7,535 bases of DNA from Deltaproteobacteria bacterium RBG_16_54_18 (GTDB taxonomy: Bacteria > Desulfobacterota > B13-G15 > RBG-16-54-18), in assembly GCA_001797935.1 (NCBI GenBank), contig MGQT01000060.1, forward strand, positions 1-7,535. Reading direction: 5' to 3'. The notes below the pieces were generated by a model. It was given only the letters and a program-made list of their open reading frames with translations. It did no database searches and was not told where the DNA came from. A program made the position numbers and the translations under genes. Below, one piece after another: positions 1 to 5,611 of this stretch. The stretch's first letter is position 1. Every line of letters begins with the position of its first letter.

Positions 1-1038
1 CCGATATCGATCCTGAAACCCCTCAAGGGGCTTGATGACGACCTCTTCGCTAATCTCTTGAGCTTCTGTAACCAAGACTACCCCGAATATGAAATCATCT
101 TCGCCCTGGAGGAGGCGGATGACCCCGCCTTGGAGCTTGTCTATAAATTACAGAAGCAGTGTCCCCGGAATAAGATCTCCGTTATTGCCAAACAGCGTGA
201 CGACGCCTTTAATCCCAAGGTCAACAATCTCATTTCCGCCTATGAGGCCTCACGATTCCCGTATATCCTGATCAGCGATAGCGACGTGCGGGTAGCTCGC
301 GATTATCTCAGGGAGATCGTAAAGCCCATGGCGGATCCGCGGGTCGGGTTGGTGAACAACCTCATCAGGGGTATCGAGAGCAGGAGTATCGGGGCGTTGT
401 TGGAAAATCTGCACCTGAACTCTTTTGTTATCGGCAATGTCGCCATCATGACCTCGTTTTTCAAAATGCCCGTCGTCGTCGGGAAATCCATGTTGATGAG
501 AAAAAAAGACTTTGAAGCAATCGGGGGATTTGCCGTTGTCACGCGCGTCCTGGCCGAAGATTATGTGCTGGGAACGTTGATACACAACACGGGGAAGCGG
601 GTTATCACCTCCGGTTACCTTGTCAATGCCGTCAACCACTATCGAACGATAAAACAATTTCTCAAGCGGCACGGCCGCTGGGGAAAACTGCGATGGAAGC
701 TGGGAGGGGCCGGCTATGTTTCGGAGATCATGACCAATGCGGTTTTTCTCTCGTGTCTCGCGCCCGTGGTGATGGGACCAACTACCTGCGCCCTCTCTTT
801 AACCGCCGTGGCGTGGCTCATAAAGATCATGGGCGATTATGCGCTCGGCAAGCGGATCGGATCAGCCCATCGTTTCTATCATTATCTCCTCTCGCCTATA
901 AAGGATATCATCGTGGGCTTTATCTGGTTTGCCCCCTTTTTCAGCCGCACCGTGGTGTGGCGGAGGCACCTCTTTAAGATCACTAAGGGTTCGGTGCTCG
1001 TACCGCTCCGTTCTCTGTCTGAAAAGAAGGCCCGATAA
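1..1038 (+). CDS. GT21-family membrane glycosyltransferase (ceramide glucosyltransferase/HpnI-like), 5' truncated
   Basis: The reading frame is open from base 1, so the N-terminus lies outside the window; 345 residues remain. The first visible residues (PISILKPLKGLDDDL) match the start of the catalytic domain of family 21 glycosyltransferases, which move a sugar from a nucleotide-sugar to a membrane lipid at the cytoplasmic face. Further family motifs follow, numbered from base 1: the D-x-D metal/nucleotide site as DSD at 93-95, an ED pair at 186-187 (third acidic motif), and the (Q/R)xxRW motif as RHGRW at 223-227. The C-terminal third (about 245-315) is hydrophobic with likely membrane segments. 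Relatives are eukaryotic ceramide glucosyltransferase and HpnI, which acts on hopanoids; members usually carry one N-terminal membrane helix, probably the missing part. The TTG at 58 is not the start because homology continues upstream. No hopanoid gene is in view, so the acceptor lipid is undecided. Confidence 0.85.
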   Translation, partial: PISILKPLKGLDDDLFANLLSFCNQDYPEYEIIFALEEADDPALELVYKLQKQCPRNKISVIAKQRDDAFNPKVNNLISAYEASRFPYILISDSDVRVARDYLREIVKPMADPRVGLVNNLIRGIESRSIGALLENLHLNSFVIGNVAIMTSFFKMPVVVGKSMLMRKKDFEAIGGFAVVTRVLAEDYVLGTLIHNTGKRVITSGYLVNAVNHYRTIKQFLKRHGRWGKLRWKLGGAGYVSEIMTNAVFLSCLAPVVMGPTTCALSLTAVAWLIKIMGDYALGKRIGSAHRFYHYLLSPIKDIIVGFIWFAPFFSRTVVWRRHLFKITKGSVLVPLRSLSEKKAR

Positions 1039-1071
1039 CGGGCAATCATTGCAATAGACATCTCATGCTTC

Positions 1072-1824
1072 TTATGCCACCAATCGTTCCCGGTTGAGGA
1101 TATTCCCTTGCGTACCGATGATTACCTGCTCCAGGGGGATGGACTTGCCGGCGATCTCCATTCCCTTTTTGACGATCACGGGCAGACCCTGGCAGCAGGT
1201 TACCTCCATTACCACCACCGTGACATCCTTGATATGGGCCGTCTTAAAGATATCGGCAAAGCGCTGGATATAGGCCTGCGTTTCATCGAACTTCGGACAT
1301 CCGACCAGGATGACCTTCCCCTCAAGAAAATCGCGGTGAAAATGGGGATAGGCAACTGGAGTGCAGTCTGCTGCCACCAGGAGATGGGCGCCCTGTAAAA
1401 ATGGGGCAGTCGGCGGCACCAGCCTGATCTGAACCGGCCAGTGAGAAAGGGCCGATGCAGGACTCGTCTCGGTTTCCGGCTCCCTCTGTTCATGGCGCGC
1501 TGGCCGCGTTGTGAAACACTGAAGCTGCGTCGAAGGACACCCGCAGGGCATCGTTGCCGCCCCTGGCGCAGTATCCGCCTGCGTCTGCAGATGTACTTTG
1601 ACAGATTGCTCGTCAAATTCCTCGGCCTCGCGCTCTCTGACCTTAAGGGCGCCCGTGGGGCATTCCCCCAAACAGGCCCCGAGCCCATCGCAGTATTGCT
1701 CATTGAGCAGGCGGGCCTTGCCGTCAATTACCTGGATGGCCCCCTCGGCACAGGCGGGCACGCATTGCCCGCACCCGTTACATAACCCTTCGTCAATCTC
1801 TATTATTTTCCTTAAGACATTCAT
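1072..1824 (-). CDS. Cysteine-rich 4Fe-4S ferredoxin-like protein (resembles the Hcp-associated FrdX type)
   Basis: This 250-residue protein probably carries electrons or senses redox state in the cytoplasm. The N-terminus is a bacterial ferredoxin fold. The first cluster ligands are complete, C15-x2-C18-x2-C21-x3-C25. The second set is C45, C51, C55 followed by P, with L48 where the second cysteine is expected, so the second site has only three ligands in the usual pattern. After a low-complexity linker come C94, C96 and C103 (CGCPSTQLQC), then a C-terminal domain of about 125 residues with C154, C176 and a C210-C211 pair that may bind another cofactor. Start choice: an upstream in-frame GTG at 1857 exists, but the ATG at 1824 has AGGAGG five bases before it. 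It is second gene of an operon, 48 bases after the HD gene. Similar proteins are encoded beside hybrid cluster protein genes and controlled by HcpR in Desulfovibrio (recalled, not searched). The exact function is unknown. Confidence 0.8.
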   Translation of the reverse strand: MNVLRKIIEIDEGLCNGCGQCVPACAEGAIQVIDGKARLLNEQYCDGLGACLGECPTGALKVREREAEEFDEQSVKVHLQTQADTAPGAATMPCGCPSTQLQCFTTRPARHEQREPETETSPASALSHWPVQIRLVPPTAPFLQGAHLLVAADCTPVAYPHFHRDFLEGKVILVGCPKFDETQAYIQRFADIFKTAHIKDVTVVVMEVTCCQGLPVIVKKGMEIAGKSIPLEQVIIGTQGNILNRERLVA

Positions 1825-1827
1825 GGT

Positions 1828-1836
1828 CTCCTCCTT
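1828..1836 (-). promoter_or_regulatory. Strong ribosome binding site that sets the ferredoxin-like start
   Basis: Read on the minus strand this is AAGGAGGAG, with the AGGAGG core ending five bases before the ATG at 1824-1822. It falls inside the longer reading frame that begins at GTG 1857, which argues that the extra 11 residues are not translated. Confidence 0.75.
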
Positions 1837-1872
1837 ACTTTTCCCTTCAGTTTTCACGGTCTGGGTAATCTC

Positions 1873-2607
1873 TTACTGTTCTTTAAAAAAAACATTTCTG
1901 GCAAGCTTTCGCCCGCCGGCAGTCAGAAACTCCTTGTCTATGGATGCGGCCAGGTCCTTCCCCTCTAGAGGTGTTTCCTGCTGTCGTTCCTCCAGGTTGA
2001 CGATAAGATCGGCGTCGTAGACTACCTTGAAGTTGACGGTCTCTTCCTGCCGCGGATGATGGTGGTGGCTGATGATGGCGCATACCTCATCAATCAGCGC
2101 CTCAGGCGCCTTGAGCCTCCCCAGGATCTGCCTCGCGATGGGAGGTCCTTCCTCCTCGTGATAGCGAACGTCCGAATCGTCATATTTGCGCTCGGCCTCC
2201 TTGATGCCGATATCGTGCAGATAGGCTGCCGACAACACCACGGCGGGGTCCCCCCCCTCTTGTTTGACGATCCTTTCCGCATACCTGCCCACCTTGGTGG
2301 CATGGCCGATTCGTTTAAAGTCGTATTGGAAATATCGTTTCATCTCGACGGCCACCCGATTCTTAAACAGGTCCTTGCGCTGGGCCAGGAGCTCTGCCGG
2401 CAGGTCTCCGACGCACTGCTCGGCGAATTGACAGTACGAGGCGCAGCCGAAATCCATCTTAGGGTTGACGATCTTCAAACCGCACCCCTTGCACGTACGA
2501 GTGGGTTCATCCTTGAAGAACTCCACTGCCTTGCCGCACTGGGGACAGGCCGCCTCAAAGATGGCATCCAATCCCCAAAACCTGCTATCCTGTCCCGGGC
2601 ATTGCAT
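1873..2607 (-). CDS. Zinc-ribbon HD-domain metal-dependent phosphohydrolase
   Basis: The protein has 244 residues. The N-terminus holds a zinc ribbon with CPQC at 21-24 and CKGC at 39-42, followed by a further cysteine group C55, C59, C65. The HD domain occupies about 90-205: H102 (in IGHATKVG), the metal-binding H131-D132 in LHDIG, a run of four histidines 181-184, and D198/D200 in the final YDADL segment. HD domains hydrolyse phosphate esters of nucleotides or similar compounds in the cytoplasm; the substrate cannot be read from sequence. ATG 2607 is preceded on the minus strand by AAAGGAGG with suitable spacing. It is first gene of the operon, 48 bases before the ferredoxin-like gene, behind a promoter with a perfect TATAAT and a Crp/FNR-type dyad. 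The eight N-terminal cysteines (C3 included) could bind zinc or an Fe-S cluster, so a redox-gated hydrolase is possible but unproven. Confidence 0.85.
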   Translation of the reverse strand: MQCPGQDSRFWGLDAIFEAACPQCGKAVEFFKDEPTRTCKGCGLKIVNPKMDFGCASYCQFAEQCVGDLPAELLAQRKDLFKNRVAVEMKRYFQYDFKRIGHATKVGRYAERIVKQEGGDPAVVLSAAYLHDIGIKEAERKYDDSDVRYHEEEGPPIARQILGRLKAPEALIDEVCAIISHHHHPRQEETVNFKVVYDADLIVNLEERQQETPLEGKDLAASIDKEFLTAGGRKLARNVFFKEQ

Positions 2608-2639
2608 ACACTCCCTCCTTTCCGGCTCTCTTTACCTGC

Positions 2640-2645
2640 ATTATA
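2640..2645 (-). promoter_or_regulatory. -10 box of the HD/ferredoxin operon
   Basis: The minus strand reads TATAAT, a perfect sigma-70-type -10 hexamer, preceded by no recognisable -35 box. The predicted start point is about 2633, giving a leader of roughly 26 bases before the ATG at 2607 with room for the AAAGGAGG site. A missing -35 with a dyad in its place is what activator-dependent promoters show. Confidence 0.65.
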
Positions 2646-2666
2646 CCTCACTGGATGAAAGCAGTC

Positions 2667-2682
2667 CTTGACCAAAGTCAAG
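2667..2682. promoter_or_regulatory. Crp/FNR-family operator 1 (HcpR-like), class II activator position
   Basis: The sequence CTTGACCAAAGTCAAG is a perfect inverted repeat with 6-base arms and a 4-base centre. Its centre at 2674.5 is 41.5 bases upstream of the start point (2633) predicted from the TATAAT box at 2640-2645, so it overlaps the -35 position. That is the classic spacing at which Crp/FNR proteins activate. TTGAC-N4-GTCAA resembles sites reported for HcpR, and the adjacent divergent gene encodes a regulator with a matching recognition helix. Binding is inferred. Confidence 0.75.
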
Positions 2683-2793
2683 TATCTGCTCTTGCTCTCT
2701 TTGTGTATGATGCCGCATTCCTCTTTCCTCCCCTCGTAGAGGGTAATGCCTTACTCATAGTAATAATCAGTATCAGCGTTATTTCAAATATGC

Positions 2794-2809
2794 TTTGACT
2801 TAGGTCAAG
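2794..2809. promoter_or_regulatory. Crp/FNR-family operator 2, likely autoregulation of the regulator gene
   Basis: The sequence TTTGACTTAGGTCAAG contains TTGAC-N4-GTCAA, the same arms and spacing as the dyad at 2667-2682. It ends 21 bases before the GTG at 2831. A weak -10-like TATGCT at 2789-2794 would put the start point near 2801, at the dyad centre, so bound protein would block transcription. The promoter match is poor, and activation of a minus-strand start further away cannot be excluded. Confidence 0.65.
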
Positions 2810-2830
2810 GGGAGATGGTATTTTTTCCCT

Positions 2831-3529
2831 GTGGAACGTCAGAGTGCGGTGATACGTAGAGAGATTACCGCCATCCCCCTGTTCAATGGCTTACCACAGA
2901 GGCAATACGATCAGCTGGCTGGCATAGCACTTGATCGCTCCTATGCAGGGGGCCAGCGCATATTTTCCGAGGGGGACGAGGGGATTGGCCTCTATGTGCT
3001 CGTCTCGGGCACGGTAAAGGTCTACAAGCTCTCTCCGGAAGGGAAGGAACAGACCCTGCATGTCTTTGGGGCGGGGGAACCCTTTGGTGAGGCATCGGTC
3101 TTTGCCGGGCAGCCATTTCCAGCTCATGCCGAGGCCTTGGCGGAAAGCCGTGTCTTGTTCTTTCCGCGGGCCGCCTTTGTCGAGCTCATCAAAGAAGACC
3201 CCTCTCTCGCCTTGAACATGTTGGCGATCTTATCCCGCCGCTTGCGCACCTTTGCGGCGTTGGTCGAAGACCTCTCGCTCAAAGAGGTCCCCGGCAGACT
3301 CGCGGCATACCTCCTCTACTTGAGCGAGCAGCGGGATTTGACCGATGACCTCATCCTGGATATGGCCAAGAACCAACTGGCGAGCCTGTTAGGCACCATC
3401 CCTGAGACCCTGTCGCGGATCCTCTCCAGGATGGCCCGGCAAGGGTTAATTCACGCGGCAGGTCGCCGCATCAAGATCATGGATCGCCGGGGGCTCGAGG
3501 CCTTGGCCCAAGCGGAGCGGCGCCTCTAA
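2831..3529 (+). CDS. Crp/FNR-family transcriptional regulator (HcpR-like)
   Basis: The protein has 232 residues. An N-terminal cyclic-nucleotide-binding-type beta barrel spans about 16-125 (FNGLP at 18-22, FGE at 85-87), then a long dimer helix (about 125-150) and a winged helix-turn-helix. Its recognition helix, around 189-200, contains PETLSR with E192, S195 and R196. In FNR the E-x-x-S-R pattern reads TTGA half-sites, which fits the two TTGAC-N4-GTCAA dyads upstream. The barrel lacks the Arg-Ser/Thr pair that holds cAMP phosphate (PFPAHAEA instead), so cAMP is an unlikely ligand. There is no cysteine in the protein, so FNR-type Fe-S sensing is ruled out; haem or another ligand, as reported for some HcpR proteins, is possible. 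The start is GTG 2831, with a purine-rich stretch (2809-2815) rather far upstream; GTG 2849 is an alternative. It is divergent from the HD operon and 22 bases before the protease gene. Confidence 0.88.
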   Translation: MERQSAVIRREITAIPLFNGLPQRQYDQLAGIALDRSYAGGQRIFSEGDEGIGLYVLVSGTVKVYKLSPEGKEQTLHVFGAGEPFGEASVFAGQPFPAHAEALAESRVLFFPRAAFVELIKEDPSLALNMLAILSRRLRTFAALVEDLSLKEVPGRLAAYLLYLSEQRDLTDDLILDMAKNQLASLLGTIPETLSRILSRMARQGLIHAAGRRIKIMDRRGLEALAQAERRL

Positions 3530-3551
3530 GGGGATAGGAAGGAAAAAGACC

Positions 3552-4670
3552 ATGCGGACGTCATGGCGCATCTTTACGATATTCGGCATCGACATCAGGA
3601 TCGATTCCAGCTGGCTCTTTATCTTCGTCCTGGTGACGTGGGGGCTGGCACAACACTATTTCCCCAGCCAGTATCCTCATTGGTCCCCGTTATACTCTTT
3701 GCTCATCGGCCTTATCGCCAGCCTGCTCCTTTTTTCCTCAGTCTTGGCCCATGAGCTGACCCATTCTCTGGTGGCCCGCAGCCGAGGGGAGAAGGTGCGC
3801 AGCATTACCCTCTTTTTCTTCGGCGGGGTGGCTGAGATCACCGAGGAGCCGAAGACGCCGGCCAAGGAATTTATCATCGCCGTGGCCGGGCCTCTCTCCA
3901 GTTTTCTCATCGCCGCCCTCTTCTTCGGCGTGTGGCGCGGCATGCAAGGGGTAAGCGAGCCCATCGTCGCCCTCGCCCGTTATCTCGCCCTGATCAACGG
4001 TATCCTCGCCGTCTTCAACATGATTCCCGGATTTCCCCTTGATGGAGGGAGGGTCCTCAAGGCCATTGTCTGGCGGATCACGGGGGATGTCAAACGGGCC
4101 ACCCGTGTCGCCTCTGTCTCCGGGCAGGTCATCGCCTTTCTCCTCATCGTCTTCGGAATCTCGCAGATCTTACGGGGCTATTTCGTTGACGGCCTCTGGA
4201 CCATCTTGATCGGCTGGTTTATCCATAGTGCCGCCGTGCGAGGATATCGGCATGTACTCATCAGGGAGTCGCTGAAGGATGTCAGGGCGCAAGACCTCAT
4301 GGACAGCGCCTTTGAATCAATTGACGGCGCGCTCACCGTGCAGGAGCTGATTGAGGATTACATCCTCAAGAAAAAGGCGCGATCATTTTTGATAACCGAG
4401 CGCGGGGCGTTGGCCGGGATCGTTTGTCTGGAGGATGTCAAGGCCGTCTCTGCGGACAAGCGGGCCGCCACCACGGTCAGGGAGATCATGACCCCGCGTG
4501 ACGCCTTAGAGGTCGTCTCTCCCCAGACGGACGGCAATAAAATCCTGGCAAAGCTCTCCAACGGCAAGGTCCATCAAGTGCCGGTCATCGAGGGAGGGAA
4601 GGTCAAGGGGCTAGTCTGTCGCGCCGACATCCTGGACTACCTCCATCTCCGCTCCAATGTGGGGGCGTAA
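3552..4670 (+). CDS. Site-2 protease (M50 family) with tandem CBS domains
   Basis: The protein has 372 residues and is an integral-membrane zinc protease that cuts substrates within or near the membrane. The metal site is HELTH at 67-71, and the third ligand is in FPLDGGR (D164), preceded by NMIPG at 156-160. Hydrophobic segments lie near 21-35, 49-65, 107-127, 140-158, 193-210 and 212-226. Two CBS domains fill about 243-370; such domains often bind adenine nucleotides and tune activity. This arrangement is that of the SpoIVFB/Rip-type subgroup of prokaryotic S2P. ATG 3552 follows GGAAGGA with good spacing. It begins 22 bases after the regulator gene and is probably co-transcribed with it, so its level may follow the regulator's autoregulation. 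The substrate is unknown; nothing in the window looks like an anti-sigma factor. Confidence 0.92.
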   Translation: MRTSWRIFTIFGIDIRIDSSWLFIFVLVTWGLAQHYFPSQYPHWSPLYSLLIGLIASLLLFSSVLAHELTHSLVARSRGEKVRSITLFFFGGVAEITEEPKTPAKEFIIAVAGPLSSFLIAALFFGVWRGMQGVSEPIVALARYLALINGILAVFNMIPGFPLDGGRVLKAIVWRITGDVKRATRVASVSGQVIAFLLIVFGISQILRGYFVDGLWTILIGWFIHSAAVRGYRHVLIRESLKDVRAQDLMDSAFESIDGALTVQELIEDYILKKKARSFLITERGALAGIVCLEDVKAVSADKRAATTVREIMTPRDALEVVSPQTDGNKILAKLSNGKVHQVPVIEGGKVKGLVCRADILDYLHLRSNVGA

Positions 4671-4701
4671 ACGAAATGGTTATGGCGCAGGGCCTCCCCT
4701 G

Positions 4702-4730
4702 TTGTCGGTAACAAGGCAAGATGGTACTAT
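4702..4730 (+). promoter_or_regulatory. Candidate sigma-70 promoter for the sufC-sufB operon
   Basis: TTGTCG at 4702-4707 and TACTAT at 4725-4730 are separated by 17 bases, each matching four of six consensus bases. The start point would be near 4737, giving a leader of about 71 bases. A second -10-like TATGAT at 4762-4767 lacks a good -35. No TTGAC-N4-GTCAA dyad is present in this 137-base spacer. Confidence 0.4.
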
Positions 4731-4807
4731 GCAGGCATGATTGCTATCTTAATACTCAATCTATGATTTTTGAAGAGTAACCGTCACACAAAAAAACGGG
4801 GGAAACA

Positions 4808-5611
4808 ATGAAGGATGAATACCTGCTTGAGGTGAAGGATCTCCACGTATCAATCGGGGCAAAGGAGGTTCTCCAGGGGTTGAACCTCCAGATAAAAAAA
4901 GGAGAAGTCCACGCCATCTTCGGGCCGAACGGTTCGGGGAAGACCACCCTCTTAAACGCCATCATGGGGTTTGCCGGCTACACGGTCAAGGGGCGGATCA
5001 TCTTTGAGGGGAAGGATATTACCCACATCCCAATCAACGAACGCGCGCAGATGGGCATCGGCATATCCTTCCAGCGGCCCCCTGCCATCCGGGGGGTGCG
5101 GCTCAGGAAATTGATCGAGGCCAGCGCCAAGAGAAACGGGAAAACTTTGGACGCGTACGCGCAGGGCCTTAATCTGACGGATTTCCTGGAACGCGAGGTC
5201 AACGTCGGTTTTTCCGGCGGGGAGATCAAGCGGGCCGAACTCCTGCAACTCCTTTTGCAGGATCCCGACTTAGTTTTCTTGGATGAGCCCGAGTCGGGAG
5301 TAGATCTGGAAAACATCGCGTTGATCGGGGAATACATCAATCATTTGCTGGGAAGACAGAGAATCAGGAACCAGGAAAAGACGATGAAGGAGTTATACCG
5401 GGAACGCAAGAAAGCCGGTCTCATTATAACGCACACCGGCCATATCCTCGAGTACGTCAATGTCGATGTGGGGTATATCCTCATGCAGGGGCGCATCGCC
5501 TGTCAGGCCAACCCCCGCGACATACTCCATACGATCAGGGAGTGCGGGTTTGAAGAATGTTTCCGCTGTTTTCGGGAGGGGGGCACCGGTGGCACACACA
5601 AAAGACACTAA
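4808..5611 (+). CDS. sufC: SufC-like Fe-S cluster assembly ATPase (minimal SufBC/SMS type)
   Basis: This 267-residue cytoplasmic ABC-type ATPase partners the SufB-like scaffold encoded directly downstream. Visible motifs are Walker A GPNGSGKTT at 39-47, Q-loop Q89, signature FSGGE at 135-139, Walker B LVFLDEPESGVD at 155-166 with catalytic E160, and the H-loop H219. The SufC hallmark DEPESGVD supports SufC over a transporter ATPase. It is longer than typical SufC (about 250): a charged helical insert lies near 183-207, and the C-terminus has a cysteine cluster C246, C251, C254 (CGFEECFRC). These traits suggest the archaeal and anaerobe-type SufC found in two-gene systems (SUF-like minimal system, SmsC). 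ATG 4808 follows GGGGGAAAC. Its last 23 bases overlap the sufB-like gene, implying translational coupling. No sufD, sufS, sufE or sufU accompanies it here. Confidence 0.9.
   Translation: MKDEYLLEVKDLHVSIGAKEVLQGLNLQIKKGEVHAIFGPNGSGKTTLLNAIMGFAGYTVKGRIIFEGKDITHIPINERAQMGIGISFQRPPAIRGVRLRKLIEASAKRNGKTLDAYAQGLNLTDFLEREVNVGFSGGEIKRAELLQLLLQDPDLVFLDEPESGVDLENIALIGEYINHLLGRQRIRNQEKTMKELYRERKKAGLIITHTGHILEYVNVDVGYILMQGRIACQANPRDILHTIRECGFEECFRCFREGGTGGTHKRH
5574..5583 (+). promoter_or_regulatory. Ribosome binding site inside sufC for the sufB-like gene
   Basis: GGGAGGGGGG lies within the end of the sufC-like gene, and its GGAGG core ends nine bases before GTG 5589. It supports a start that overlaps sufC by 23 bases over the much earlier in-frame TTG at 5460, which would add 43 residues of unrelated sequence. 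Confidence 0.65.

Noticed and set aside
250..672. Minus-strand open frame opposite the glycosyltransferase
   Set aside because: No motif is recognisable, and the plus frame holds D-x-D and RxxRW motifs of GT21.
1031..1052. Small inverted repeats at the end of the glycosyltransferase gene (CCCG-ATAA-CGGG and GCAAT-C-ATTGC) as a bidirectional terminator
   Set aside because: Stems are 4-5 bases with no T-run on either strand, too weak to call.
1825..1857. Longer ferredoxin-like protein starting at GTG 1857
   Set aside because: The extra segment encodes the AGGAGG ribosome binding site of ATG 1824, so it is leader.
2056..2658. Plus-strand open frame of 200 codons opposite the HD gene
   Set aside because: It is antisense to the HD domain and crosses the operon promoter and operator; the minus-strand protein has all family motifs.
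2731..2743. CCCTC-GTA-GAGGG hairpin in the divergent spacer
   Set aside because: It is a short stem without a T-run and unlike the TTGAC dyads; it may be chance.
4688..4701. CAGGG-CCTC-CCCTG hairpin after the protease gene as a terminator
   Set aside because: The stem is only 5 base pairs and no T-run follows.
5460..5588. N-terminal extension of the SufB-like frame to TTG 5460
   Set aside because: The added 43 residues overlap the conserved SufC C-terminus in another frame and look like a shadow; GTG 5589 has a GGAGG nine bases upstream.
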